Shown here piece by piece: positions 37,345-46,080 of a DNA stretch of 64,000 bases. Location: positions 1 through 64,000 of the forward strand of contig NZ_FOZW01000008.1 in NCBI RefSeq assembly GCF_900116195.1, given 5' to 3'. This stretch comes from Alloyangia pacifica (GTDB lineage: Bacteria; Pseudomonadota; Alphaproteobacteria; Rhodobacterales; Rhodobacteraceae). Positions within the stretch are counted from its first letter, which is position 1. Each line of letters opens with the position of its first letter. The notes beneath the pieces are model-generated. The model was not told where the DNA came from. It saw only the letters and a program-made list of their open reading frames with translations, and made no database searches. A program made the position numbers and the translations under genes.

Positions 37345-38310
37345 ATGATGGACGATTGCCCCGAGACACCGCCGCCGAGTTCGGAGCGCGATGTGGAGCT
37401 GCCCTGGTGCACGCCGAAGCCCGCCAGCGAGGACCGGCGCGCCCCGGATCTCGTGCGCCGGATCATGGAAAGCCCGAGCTACCGCGAGGGCGACCACGAC
37501 GTGGATTTCCTCGACCGGGACGACATGCGCGGGCTGCGGCTGATGCTCGATTACCAGAAGCCCGAGGCGCTGCTGCAGGCGCATGGGATCGCCCATTCCA
37601 TCGTCGTCTTCGGCGCGACGCGCATCCCCGAACCGGCCCGCGCCGCGGCGGAGCTGGCCGCATGCGAGGCCGCCCTGGCGCGAGACCCGGACGATACGCG
37701 CCTTCAAACAGCCCTCGCCATTGCGCGGCGGGTCGCAGACAAGAGCCGCTACTACGAGATCGCCCGCGCCTTCGGCCGCATCGTCGGTGCGCAGGAGGGG
37801 CAGCACGGCAACCGGCTGGTGGTGGTCACCGGCGGCGGGCCGGGGATCATGGAGGCGGCCAATCGCGGCAGCCACGACGCCGGGGCGCGCAGCGTCGGGC
37901 TGAACATCACCCTGCCGCACGAGCAGTACCCCAATCCCTACCTCACGCCCGACCTCTGTTTCCGCTTCCACTACTTCGCGCTGCGCAAGCTGCACTTCCT
38001 CAAGCGCGCCCGCGCGCTGGTGGTCTTTCCCGGCGGCTATGGCACGATGGACGAGCTGTTCGAAACCCTGACGCTGATCCAGACCCGTAAGATCGTCCCG
38101 GTGCCGGTGGTGCTGGTCGGCGAGCGTTTCTGGCGGCGGGCCTTCGACGTCGACTTCCTCGTGGAAGAGGGGGTGATCGACCCCGAAGACCGGGACTTGT
38201 TCTGGTACGCCGAGGAGGCGGAGGAGATCTGGCAGGGCATCCTCGGGTGGTACCGGACCGCCGGTCGCGACATCACCGCCCCCGCGCCGGAGACCTCCGC
38301 CGACAGGTAA
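37345..38310 (+). CDS. LOG family protein (lysine decarboxylase-like Rossmann fold)
   Basis: 321 residues; ATG at 37345 (another at 37348) after GAGGAGGA. It carries the LOG/TIGR00730 signatures VVTGGGPGIMEAANRG and PGGYGTMDELFE, the phosphoribohydrolase active-site motif of cytokinin-activating LOG and of PpnN-like nucleotide 5'-monophosphate nucleosidases. Residues 1-90 form an N-terminal extension. It probably hydrolyses a nucleoside monophosphate to base and ribose phosphate. It lies 15 bp after atpG, so may be the tail of the N-ATPase transcript. Confidence 0.85.
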   Translation: MMDDCPETPPPSSERDVELPWCTPKPASEDRRAPDLVRRIMESPSYREGDHDVDFLDRDDMRGLRLMLDYQKPEALLQAHGIAHSIVVFGATRIPEPARAAAELAACEAALARDPDDTRLQTALAIARRVADKSRYYEIARAFGRIVGAQEGQHGNRLVVVTGGGPGIMEAANRGSHDAGARSVGLNITLPHEQYPNPYLTPDLCFRFHYFALRKLHFLKRARALVVFPGGYGTMDELFETLTLIQTRKIVPVPVVLVGERFWRRAFDVDFLVEEGVIDPEDRDLFWYAEEAEEIWQGILGWYRTAGRDITAPAPETSADR

Positions 38311-39317
38311 GCGACAGCTCCGGGCGGCATGACCCACTGGCGGTGCAGAGCCTACTCCGGAAGGCTGCCGCCACGCGGAAGCGACACACCGGTACAGGCA
38401 GCCAGCACGAGGAAGAGGATGCGGTGCTTGCAGCGCATGATACCACTTCAGCGCGGCGCGCGCCCGGAGACCACCCGTCCGGGTCAAGAAAGGCATGGTC
38501 GGGGGTGCGCAACCCTGCCTTCACCAGGTTCACCCACTTCCGCGCCGCGCGGGCGTTGCAGCCGATCTGCGGGCCAAGCTGCGGCGCGCCTTCCGCATGT
38601 GGCTGCGGAAAGAAAAAGCGAAGCCCCTGCCGCGGAGCCAGGCCGAGGACGACCACGACGCTGCGCGCCAATGCCGCCAGCACTCCGGCACGGTGCCGGG
38701 CCTCCGCCGCTTCAGCCTCGGCGCGGGCGCTTTCCGAACAGGTCGCGGTGAGGATATGGCGCTCGGCGTTCTCCGGCGCGATCCGCGGCGGCCGCGCCTT
38801 TAGCCGGGTCGGGACGCCTTCACCGGGCTCGCTCACGCGCCCGCCCCCTCGATCTCGCGCTTCACCAGGCGGATCACCTTGTGACGGCTTTCCAGCCGGA
38901 TCAGCTCAACGGTGCCGCCCGGCGGGAAGTGCGCCACCTCCGTCGCCACTCCGAGCCGGGCACGAAGACGCTCCGACATCGCCTCGGAGAGCGCCCTGCC
39001 CGCCGTTGACCGTGCCGCGGCCGAAGACCGAATTCACCACGCCGCGGTTGGTCAGCCCCTGCATCCGGTAGAGTCGGCCGAGCAACAGGTTCTGCACCTC
39101 GCGGGTCATCGGCCCGTCAAGCAGCGGCTACGGACGGCCCACGGTGCCCAAGATGGTCTGGAACACCAGCGGCAGTCGGGCGTCGTCGCGATAAGTGTAA
39201 TGCTGGTTGAAATCGCCGAATGGAGGATGCGCATCGACCAAGGCTTTTGCGCGCGCACCGCGCGGAGCTTCTGGACCGCCGCGCCACAGATCACCGCGCT
39301 GCGCCTCACCGGGGGCC
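38311..39317. other. One-kilobase stretch without an intact recognisable gene
   Basis: No frame gives a convincing complete protein. The best candidate is a 187-codon minus-strand frame from a GTG at 38836 to 38273. It has reasonable codon use in its first 90 codons but no family resemblance, and its end overlaps the LOG gene. Upstream of it on the minus strand lie broken protein-like frames (see the pseudogene entry). No insertion-sequence ends are visible. Confidence 0.5.
38833..39260 (-). pseudogene. Possible degenerate gene of unknown family
   Basis: On the minus strand, protein-like text runs LVDAHPPFGDFNQHYTY... RLPLVFQTILGTVGRP, then an in-frame stop, then MTREVQNLLLGRLYRMQG... NRGVVNSVFGRG, then a frame change into MSERLRARLGVATEVAHF... 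RHKVIRLVKREIEGAGA ending at 38833. One stop and at least one frameshift separate the pieces. The last piece overlaps the next GTG by GTGA. I do not recognise the family; a faint likeness of the last piece to phenylacetate-CoA ligase C-termini is too weak to use. Confidence 0.3.
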
Positions 39318-40370
39318 TCAGCCGCGCCGCGCGGCACGCAGAGTCTCGACCGGCGCACAGCCGAATTTCTTGCGGTAGTGCTCGGAGAACCGCCCGAGGT
39401 GGAAGAAACCGAGCCCGGTCGCCACGTCGGTGACCCGCGTCTCAACACCGGGGTTCGACAGCTCTTCCCAGGCGCGTTCCAGCCGCATGTCGCGCAAAAC
39501 GTTCATCGGGCCGCAGCCATGGCTGGCGCGGAACGCCGCCTGCAGCGAGCGCACGCTGGTCCCCGCCGCGCTGGCAATCTCCTCGATCATCAACGGGGCA
39601 CCCAGGTTCGCGCGCATGAATTCCTCGGCGCGGCGGGTCACGCGCGGCGCACCGCCATTGCTCTGCGCTGCACCCGCGGCATCGGGCATGGGCAACTGCG
39701 ATTGCAGCAGCCCCACCAGCAGCGTGCGTTCTAGCTGACGCCCCATCGCCGAGCCCTGCCCCAGCAAGGCTGCCCCACGCTGGCTTTCAGACATCACGAA
39801 CCGCAGCAGCCCGAGGAAGGATTGTCCTGCACCGCCCTCCAGCGCGCGCGCCCCGTCGAAGCGCAGCGCGGCACCCTGCGGCAGACCGAACTCGGTCCGC
39901 GCGGCCCGTTGCAGAGACCGGCGATCAATCTGCAGCATCAGCTGCACGCAGTGCTCGCTCCAGATCATGCTGACGTCATCGTCGGGGTTGAGCACCCCGC
40001 CGCTGCCGCCGCCGATCTCGTAGCCGCGCGTGCCGGTGTTGATCGAGGCATGGCCGCGCAGCGGGAACTGGAACAGGTAGAATTCTTCGAGCGCGCCCGG
40101 GGCGATCTGCGTCTTCGCACCATAGGTCAGCACGTTGATCGACAGATCCTGCCCGTCGAGCCGGTTGTGTCGCGCCGCCAGCGGCGCGCGGCCCATCACC
40201 TCGAGGCGGTGATCGCAGTAGACCCGCGCCACCCGGTCCCGCGCCTCGTCCAGATCCCCGGTCGCAAAGAGGGGGTGGCTGCCGAGCGGCAGGTCCTCCG
40301 GACCCGACTGCATCTGACCTGTGATATGGCCCGTGACCTGCTCCATGGTGGCGTCGCGATCTTCCTTCAT
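39318..40370 (-). CDS. AraC family transcriptional regulator
   Basis: 350 residues from the ATG at 40370 (alternatives at 40412 and 40346). The N-terminal half has the AraC-binding-like sensor of the XylS/FeaR type (residues about 60-210). The C-terminal double helix-turn-helix is clear (LMIEEIASAAGTSVRSLQAA and VTDVATGLGFFHLGRFSEHY, then RKKFGCAPVETLR). It is divergent from the SDR-StyA-flavin reductase operon and next to a phased direct repeat, so it is the likely activator of the first steps of the aromatic island. Confidence 0.92.
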   Translation of the reverse strand: MKEDRDATMEQVTGHITGQMQSGPEDLPLGSHPLFATGDLDEARDRVARVYCDHRLEVMGRAPLAARHNRLDGQDLSINVLTYGAKTQIAPGALEEFYLFQFPLRGHASINTGTRGYEIGGGSGGVLNPDDDVSMIWSEHCVQLMLQIDRRSLQRAARTEFGLPQGAALRFDGARALEGGAGQSFLGLLRFVMSESQRGAALLGQGSAMGRQLERTLLVGLLQSQLPMPDAAGAAQSNGGAPRVTRRAEEFMRANLGAPLMIEEIASAAGTSVRSLQAAFRASHGCGPMNVLRDMRLERAWEELSNPGVETRVTDVATGLGFFHLGRFSEHYRKKFGCAPVETLRAARRG

Positions 40371-40385
40371 CCCTGAAACATAATT

Positions 40386-40418
40386 TGCGCAATCCGGAGT
40401 CCGGCTGCGCAATCAGGA
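40386..40418. promoter_or_regulatory. Phased direct repeat, candidate AraC binding site
   Basis: TGCGCAATCCGGA (40386-40398) and TGCGCAATCAGGA (40406-40418) match at 12 of 13 positions and start exactly 20 bp apart, about two helical turns. That is the spacing expected for an AraC-type dimer on direct repeats. They lie in the gap between the AraC gene and the SDR gene. Confidence 0.6.
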
Positions 40419-40483
40419 TAGCGCGCATGGCCGGCACCCCTGCAAGCTTTGATTTCAGAAATATGACAAACAGGGAGCACGCG

Positions 40484-41260
40484 ATGCGTGGATTGAAAGA
40501 CAAAGTCGCGATCGTGCCGGGCGGTGCCACGAAAATCGGCGTTGCGGTGGTCGAGGCGTTCAAATCCCACGGCGTCAAGGTGATCGTCGCGGATATCGAC
40601 GCCGAGAACGGCGCAAAGCTGGCGGGCGACGACGTGGTTTTCGTGCCGGCCGACCTGCGGTCTGACGCAGATATCGCCCGGGTGGTACAGACCGCCAAGG
40701 ACAGCTTCGGCCGCATCGATTTTCTGGTGAACGTCGCCGCGACCTACCTCGACAACGGTGCGGAAAGCACGCGATCCGAATGGCTTGAAGCTTTGGATGT
40801 GAACCTTGTCGGCTCGGTCATGCTGATGCAGGCAGCGCGCGAGGAACTGCGCAAGACCAGGGGTGCCATCGTCAATTTTGGCTCGATCTCGGCGCGCGTG
40901 GCGCAGACCGGGCGCTGGCTCTACCCGGTGTCCAAGGCGGCGATCCTGCAGCTGACCCGCAATCAGGCGATGGATCTGGCGCCCGACGGCATCCGGGTCA
41001 ACGCGGTCTCGCCGGGCTGGACCTGGTCGAACATCATGGACAGCCTGACCGGCGGCGACCGGGCCAAGACCGACGCGGTGGGCGCGGATTTCCACCTCTT
41101 CCCGCGCGTCGGTGACCCCGAGGAAGTGGCTTCGACCATCATGTTCCTCTGCTCGGACGAGTCGAGCTTCGTGACCGGCACCGACATCCGCGTCGACGGC
41201 GGCTACACCGCCATGGGCCCCGAGCGCGCCGAGCCCGCCATCCCGCGCCTCATGGACTGA
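40484..41260 (+). CDS. SDR family dehydrogenase, possibly hydroxyindoline/indole-diol oxidising
   Basis: 258 residues from the ATG at 40484, chosen for AGGGAG at 40472-40477; longer frames lack a ribosome site. The cofactor loop reads VPGGATKIG rather than TGxxxGIG. Catalytic Ser lies in NFGSISAR and Tyr/Lys in YPVSKAA. It is first in the SDR-monooxygenase-flavin reductase operon, the same arrangement as iifB-iifC-iifD of indole-degrading Acinetobacter (established knowledge), where the SDR oxidises the dihydroxyindoline formed from indole. That role is inferred here. Confidence 0.85.
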   Translation: MRGLKDKVAIVPGGATKIGVAVVEAFKSHGVKVIVADIDAENGAKLAGDDVVFVPADLRSDADIARVVQTAKDSFGRIDFLVNVAATYLDNGAESTRSEWLEALDVNLVGSVMLMQAAREELRKTRGAIVNFGSISARVAQTGRWLYPVSKAAILQLTRNQAMDLAPDGIRVNAVSPGWTWSNIMDSLTGGDRAKTDAVGADFHLFPRVGDPEEVASTIMFLCSDESSFVTGTDIRVDGGYTAMGPERAEPAIPRLMD

Positions 41261-41296
41261 TCCCGCCCGCAAAGAAAAATCCAACAGGAGAGAAAA

Positions 41297-42526
41297 ATGA
41301 AACGCATTTCCATCGTGGGCGGCGGCCAGTCCGGCCTGCAGCTCGGCATCGGACTCGTGCAGAAGGGCTTTGACGTCAAGATCATCCAGGACCGCACCGG
41401 GCCCGAACTCGCCGCCGGGCGGGTCATGTCCTCGCAGTGCCAGTTCGACGCCGCACTGCAGCTCGAACGCGACCTCGGGATCAACTTCTGGGAAGACGCC
41501 TGCCCGCCGGTCGAGGGCATCTCCTTCAGCGTCCCGAACCCCGAGGGGCCGGGCAAGGCCGTGGACTGGTCGGCCCGGCTCGACCGGAAGGCGCAGTCCA
41601 TCGACCAGCGCGTGAAAATGCCGCGCTGGATCGAGGAATTCGAACGGCTCGGCGGCAAGATGGAGATCGCGACGGCCGACATCGCCATGCTCGAACGCGA
41701 GGCGAAAGCCGCGGATCTGGTCATCGTCGCCTCGGGCAAGGGCGAGATCGGCAAGCTCTTCGAGCGTGACGCGGGCCGCTCGCCCTTTGCCGCGCCCCAG
41801 CGGGCGCTTGCGCTGACCTACGTGCACGGCATGACGCCGCGCCCCGAGCATTCGGCAGTGAACTTCAACCTCATCCCCGGCGTCGGCGAGTATTTCGTCT
41901 TCCCCGCGCTGACCACCAGTGGCCCCTGCGAGATCATGGTCTTCGAGGGCATCCCCGAGGGGCCGATGGACTGCTGGAAGGACGTCTCCACCCCCGCCGA
42001 GCACCTCGCGCGCTCGAAACAGATCCTCGAGAAGTTCGTGCCGTGGGAAGCCGAGCGCTGCACCAACATCGAGCTGACCGACGGCAACGGCATCCTCGCC
42101 GGGCGCTTCCCGCCGACCGTGCGCAAACCCGTGGGCACCCTGCCGTCGGGGGCGAAGATCCTCGGGCTCGGCGACGCGGTCTGCCTGAACGACCCGATCA
42201 CCGGACAGGGCGCGAACAACGCCGCCAAGGCGGCGGCGGTCTACCTCGACGCGATCGTCGCCCATGGTGATGGCGCCTTCGACGAGACCTGGATGCGCGC
42301 CACCTTCGAGACCTTCTGGACCTATGCGCAATGGGTCGTGCGCTGGACCAACATGATGTTGCTGCCGCCGCCGCCCTTCGTGCTCGAGCTGATGGGGTCG
42401 GCGCAGGTGCTGCCCGAACTGGCGCATCGCATCGCCAACGGCTTCGACGACCCGCGCGATTTCTTCCCGTGGTTCGCCGATCCCGACGCCGCCGGCAGCT
42501 ACCTGACCAGCCTCAAGGCCGCCTGA
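41297..42526 (+). CDS. StyA-type FAD monooxygenase (styrene/indole monooxygenase, oxygenase subunit)
   Basis: 409 residues, close to StyA (about 415). FAD motif GGGQSGLQLGIGL at residues 7-19, second FAD motif GLGDAVCLNDPITGQGANNA near residue 292, and the NFNLIPG and PWFADP elements typical of the family. These two-component group E monooxygenases use FADH2 from a partner reductase to epoxidise styrene or indole. With an isatin hydrolase and anthraniloyl-CoA monooxygenase in the same island, indole is the more likely substrate than styrene (inference). AGGAGA precedes the start, and the reductase gene starts 1 bp after its stop. Confidence 0.9.
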   Translation: MKRISIVGGGQSGLQLGIGLVQKGFDVKIIQDRTGPELAAGRVMSSQCQFDAALQLERDLGINFWEDACPPVEGISFSVPNPEGPGKAVDWSARLDRKAQSIDQRVKMPRWIEEFERLGGKMEIATADIAMLEREAKAADLVIVASGKGEIGKLFERDAGRSPFAAPQRALALTYVHGMTPRPEHSAVNFNLIPGVGEYFVFPALTTSGPCEIMVFEGIPEGPMDCWKDVSTPAEHLARSKQILEKFVPWEAERCTNIELTDGNGILAGRFPPTVRKPVGTLPSGAKILGLGDAVCLNDPITGQGANNAAKAAAVYLDAIVAHGDGAFDETWMRATFETFWTYAQWVVRWTNMMLLPPPPFVLELMGSAQVLPELAHRIANGFDDPRDFFPWFADPDAAGSYLTSLKAA

Positions 42527-42527
42527 C

Positions 42528-43019
42528 ATGGCTGTCGACATCTCGACCTTCCGCGAGACGATGGGGCTGTTTCCGGGGGCGGTGACGCTGATCACCACCG
42601 GCGCGGGCGCGGCGCGCCGCGGCATCACCGCCACGGCGGTCTGCTCGGTGACCGACAGCCCGCCCAGCCTTCTGGTCTGCGTCAACAATCGCACCGGCAC
42701 CTGCCAGGAGATCGCGCGAAGCGGCCGGTTCAGCGTGCAGCTGCTGGGACAGGACCAGGCGGATGTCGCCATGGCCTTTGCCGGGGCGCAGGGGCAGAGC
42801 GGGCTCGAGAAGTTCGCCATCGGCAGCTGGTCGAGCTGCCCGCGCGGCCTGCCCCGGCTCGAGGGCGCGCTGGCTTCGATCTCCTGCGAGGTGGTTACGG
42901 CGACCGAGGCGGGCAGCCACACGGTATTCATCGGGCGGATCGAGGATGTCGCCCTGGCGGGCGGCGAGGCGCTGGTCTTCGCCCGGTCGCGCTTCCACCG
43001 GCTCGAAAGCGTCGCCTGA
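42528..43019 (+). CDS. Flavin reductase (StyB/HpaC-like)
   Basis: 163 residues of the flavin reductase split-barrel family: LFPGAVTLITTGAG, GITATAVCSVTDSPPSLLVC, and the FSVQLLGQDQADVAMAFAG region. It would reduce FAD with NADH and hand it to the monooxygenase encoded immediately upstream. It ends the operon 20 bp before a strong bidirectional terminator. Confidence 0.93.
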   Translation: MAVDISTFRETMGLFPGAVTLITTGAGAARRGITATAVCSVTDSPPSLLVCVNNRTGTCQEIARSGRFSVQLLGQDQADVAMAFAGAQGQSGLEKFAIGSWSSCPRGLPRLEGALASISCEVVTATEAGSHTVFIGRIEDVALAGGEALVFARSRFHRLESVA

Positions 43020-43038
43020 GCAGCACCCCAAAAGAGCA

Positions 43039-43074
43039 AAAAGCGCCCCGGCAGATCACTGCCGGGGCGCTTTT
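43039..43074. terminator. Bidirectional intrinsic terminator
   Basis: A perfect 16-bp stem (AAAAGCGCCCCGGCAG and its complement) around the loop ATCA, with A tract on the left and T tract on the right, sits between the convergent flavin reductase and thioesterase genes. It can end transcription from both sides. Confidence 0.92.
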
Positions 43075-43094
43075 GGTTCAGCCTGCGAAGAGGG

Positions 43095-43514
43095 TCAGGC
43101 CGCCATCTCCGGGTGCAGGTAGAGCTCCAGCCCCTTGCGGCAGTCATCGGGCCAGGAGTGCGACTTGTGGTCCTTGGTCGAGGTCATCACGATCAGCTGC
43201 TCGATGGTCCAGATCACCTCGCCCTCGACGGTGACCACGGTGTAGAGATCCAGCGACGACTTGCCGATGCGGCGGACATGGACGTTGAACTCCAGCACGT
43301 CGCCGTAGACCGCGGGCTTCTTGAACTCGATGTTCATCTTCACGCTGGGAAGGCCGAGCTGCCGCTCGAACATCAGCTCCTTCCAAGTCACGCCGAAAGA
43401 GGCGAACATCGCCTCGTTCACGTCGACGAGCATCGACAGGTAGGCCGGATGGTAGGCGATCCCGGTCAGATCGCAGTCGCCGAACCGCATGGGTTTCTGA
43501 ATTTTGAATGGCAT
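43095..43514 (-). CDS. Acyl-CoA thioesterase, 4-hydroxybenzoyl-CoA thioesterase-like hotdog
   Basis: 139 residues from the ATG at 43514, which has GGAG at good spacing; an ATG at 43529 is the alternative. The hotdog active-site stretch is FGDCDLTGIAYHPAYLSM, with the catalytic Asp of 4-HBT-type enzymes, then VKMNIEFKKPAVYGD. It would hydrolyse an aromatic acyl-CoA. It is divergent from the anthraniloyl-CoA monooxygenase gene, and an AT-rich promoter region lies between them. Confidence 0.88.
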   Translation of the reverse strand: MPFKIQKPMRFGDCDLTGIAYHPAYLSMLVDVNEAMFASFGVTWKELMFERQLGLPSVKMNIEFKKPAVYGDVLEFNVHVRRIGKSSLDLYTVVTVEGEVIWTIEQLIVMTSTKDHKSHSWPDDCRKGLELYLHPEMAA

Positions 43515-43529
43515 TCGGGGTCGCTCCAT

Positions 43530-43794
43530 GTCCTGCCCGACCCGATCGGTGTAAGACGCCCAGGTCAGGCGGCCGAGTCGGTGTGTCTATATATTTTATG
43601 TCTAAATCATAGTCAGGCGGCGTCGGAGGTCAAGAAGCGTGCGTCTCTGCCAAGTTTTATTGCCTCAAGCAGCCATCCGGACAAAAAGGACGAAAGGAGA
43701 CGCGGAGATGTCTTTCGGATTTGATTTATTTTAGTCTTGAAGTAATTTCGCGAGAAGGTAATCTACCGGAAACCAAACAGGGAAGCTGTGTCTC
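43530..43794. promoter_or_regulatory. Divergent control region before the anthraniloyl-CoA monooxygenase gene
   Basis: This 265-bp gap is strikingly AT-rich for the window (for example TCTATATATTTTATGTC near 43585). It holds, at 43725-43748, TTTATTTTAG followed by CTTGAAG and TAATTT, a motif shared with the cupin/isatin hydrolase promoter region. It is a probable operator for one of the island's regulators. Confidence 0.55.
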
Positions 43795-46080
43795 ATGCAA
43801 ATCGCCGTCCTTGGCGGGGGCCCCGCCGGTCTCTATTTCGCCATCTCGATGAAGCTGCGCGATGCCGCGCATGACATCACCGTCTACGAACGCAACCGCG
43901 CCGACGACACCTTCGGCTGGGGCGTCGTGCTCTCGGACGAGACCATGGCGAACTTCGAAGACAACGATCCGGTCTCGGAAAAGATGATCCGCGACAAGTT
44001 CGCCTACTGGGACGACGTGAAACTCGTGCGCGGCGACGAGGCGATGACCTCGGGCGGCCACGGATTCTGCGGCATCGGCCGCAAGCAGATGCTGCTGCTG
44101 CTGCAACAGCGCGCCCGCGAACTGGGCGTGAAGCTGGAATTCGAAACCGACATCACCCCCGAGAAGATCGACGAACTCAAGGCAAGCAACGATCTGCTGG
44201 TCGCCGCCGACGGCCTCAACTCGAAGACGCGCAGCCACTACGAGGACAAGTTCCGTCCCGAGATCGACATGCGCCGCAACCACTTCGTCTGGCTCGGCAC
44301 GCATCAGAAATTCGACGACGCCTTCACCTTCATCTTCGAGAAGACCGAGCACGGCTGGATCTGGGCGCACGCCTACCAGTTCGACGACGACACCGCGACC
44401 TTCATCGTCGAATGCGGGCCCGAGACCTACGAGGCCTTCGGCTTCGACAGGCTGAGCCAGCAGGACAGCATCGCGCTCTGCGAAAAGATCTTCGCCAAGC
44501 ATCTTGGCGGCCATCCCCTGATGACCAACGCCAACCACATCCGCGGCTCGGCCTGGATCCGCTTCCCGCGGGTGACCTGCGAGAACTGGTATTTCGACAA
44601 CGTCGTGCTGCTCGGCGATGCCTCGGCGACGGCGCATTTCTCGATCGGCTCGGGCTCGAAGCTGGGCATGGAAAGCGCCATCTCGCTGGCCGAGGAGCTG
44701 TCGCGCGACAAGCCGCTGGCCGATGCGCTGCAGACCTACGAGGACGAACGCAAGCTGCAGGTGCTGCGGGTGACCTCGGCGGCGCGCAACTCGACCGAAT
44801 GGTTCGAGGAGGTCGAGCGTTATCTCGATCTCGACATGATGCAGCTGAACTACGCGCTGCTCACCCGCTCGCAGCGGATCAGCCACGAGAACCTGCGCCT
44901 CCGCGACCCGGAGTGGCTGGCCTCCGCCGAAAGCTGGTTCCATGCACAGGCCGGCAGCAATTCCACCCGCCGCCCGATGTTCGCCCCCTTCAAGCTGCGC
45001 GAGATGGAGCTGAAGAACCGCATCGTCGTCTCGCCGATGGCGCAGTACAAGGCGACCGGCGGCATGCCCAATGACTGGCATCTCGTGCATTACGCCGAGC
45101 GCGCCAAGGGCGGCGCCGGGTTGGTGTTCACCGAGATGCTCTGCGTGTCGATGGAAGGCCGGATCACCCCCGGCTGCCCCTGCATCGGCCCCGAGCAGGT
45201 GCCGGGCTGGAAGCGCCTGACCGACTTCGTGCACGCCGAGACCGACGCCAAGATCTGCGCCCAGATCGGCCACGCGGGCCGCAAGGGTTCGACCCGCCTC
45301 GCCTGGGACGGCATCGACAAGCCGCTCGCCGAGGGCGAGTCCTGGCCGCTGCTTGCCGCCTCGGCGATCCCGCTGATGGAAGGCAACGTGGTGCCGAAAG
45401 CGATGGACCGCGCCGATATGGACGTGGTGAAAGCGCAGTTCATCGAGAGCGTGCGCGCCGCCGATGACGCGGGCTTCGACATGATCGAGATGCACGGTGC
45501 CCACGGCTACCTGATCGCCTCCTTCATCTCGCCGATCACCAACCGGCGCGAGGATGAGTATGGCGGCAGCCTCGAGAACCGCATGCGCTACCCGCTGGAG
45601 ATTTTCGCCGCCATGCGCGCCGAATGGCCCGCGGCAAAGCCGATGACCGTGCGCATCTCGGCGCATGACTGGATGGGCGAGGACGGCGTTACCCCCGAAG
45701 AGGCCGTGCAGATCTCGGCGATGTTCAAGGCCGCCGGCGCCGATGCAATCAACGTCTCCTCCGGCCAGACCGACAAGGCCGAGCAGCCGGTCTACGGGCG
45801 GATGTTCCAGGTGCCCTTCGCCGACCGCGTGCGCAACGAGATCGGCGCGCCGACGCTGGTGGCGGGCAACATCTACGAACCCGACCACGTCAACTCGATC
45901 CTCATGGCCGGACGCGCCGATCTGGTGCTGCTCGCCCGCCCGCATCTTGCCGATCCCTACTGGACGCTGCACGCCGCGGTCGAATTGGGCGACACCGAGC
46001 AGGCCTGGCCGAAGCCCTACGAGGGCGGCCGCCGTCAGGCCAACACGCTGGCCGAACGCGCCAAGGCGATGGCCACATGA
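43795..46080 (+). CDS. Anthraniloyl-CoA monooxygenase/reductase (2-aminobenzoyl-CoA) fusion flavoprotein
   Basis: 761 residues, matching 2-aminobenzoyl-CoA monooxygenase/reductase of Azoarcus evansii in length and layout. Residues 1-390 are a hydroxybenzoate hydroxylase-like FAD domain (IAVLGGGPAGLYFAI; later VLLGDASATAHFSIGSG). Residues about 400-760 are an old-yellow-enzyme barrel (MFAPFKLREMELKNRIVVSP, GYLIASFISPITNRR, YGGSLENR). The fusion hydroxylates C5 of the CoA-bound aminobenzoate and can then reduce the ring. Salicylyl-CoA 5-hydroxylase is the nearest alternative. It heads a five-gene run with two thioesterases, an SDR and RidA, each gene overlapping or nearly overlapping the next. 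Confidence 0.92.
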   Translation: MQIAVLGGGPAGLYFAISMKLRDAAHDITVYERNRADDTFGWGVVLSDETMANFEDNDPVSEKMIRDKFAYWDDVKLVRGDEAMTSGGHGFCGIGRKQMLLLLQQRARELGVKLEFETDITPEKIDELKASNDLLVAADGLNSKTRSHYEDKFRPEIDMRRNHFVWLGTHQKFDDAFTFIFEKTEHGWIWAHAYQFDDDTATFIVECGPETYEAFGFDRLSQQDSIALCEKIFAKHLGGHPLMTNANHIRGSAWIRFPRVTCENWYFDNVVLLGDASATAHFSIGSGSKLGMESAISLAEELSRDKPLADALQTYEDERKLQVLRVTSAARNSTEWFEEVERYLDLDMMQLNYALLTRSQRISHENLRLRDPEWLASAESWFHAQAGSNSTRRPMFAPFKLREMELKNRIVVSPMAQYKATGGMPNDWHLVHYAERAKGGAGLVFTEMLCVSMEGRITPGCPCIGPEQVPGWKRLTDFVHAETDAKICAQIGHAGRKGSTRLAWDGIDKPLAEGESWPLLAASAIPLMEGNVVPKAMDRADMDVVKAQFIESVRAADDAGFDMIEMHGAHGYLIASFISPITNRREDEYGGSLENRMRYPLEIFAAMRAEWPAAKPMTVRISAHDWMGEDGVTPEEAVQISAMFKAAGADAINVSSGQTDKAEQPVYGRMFQVPFADRVRNEIGAPTLVAGNIYEPDHVNSILMAGRADLVLLARPHLADPYWTLHAAVELGDTEQAWPKPYEGGRRQANTLAERAKAMAT

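Noticed and set aside
38273-38836. 187-codon minus-strand frame with a GTG start
   Set aside because: The first part has plausible codon use and a GTGA overlap with the preceding frame, but there is no recognisable family, it degrades toward the end and it overlaps the LOG gene. It is kept only as a note in the region entry.
38842-38979. C-terminal remnant of a phenylacetate-CoA ligase
   Set aside because: LRARLGVATEVAHFPPGG and a following Lys-Arg stretch loosely recall that family, but the neighbouring frames do not, so the family is left unassigned.
41297-43019. Styrene degradation operon
   Set aside because: The monooxygenase pair fits, but no styrene oxide isomerase or phenylacetaldehyde dehydrogenase is present, while isatin and anthraniloyl-CoA enzymes are. 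Indole is the better reading.
43726-45972. 748-codon open frame antisense to the anthraniloyl-CoA monooxygenase gene
   Set aside because: A high-GC shadow frame. The plus-strand protein has complete motifs over the same span, while the antisense product is His/Gly/Val-rich with no family likeness.
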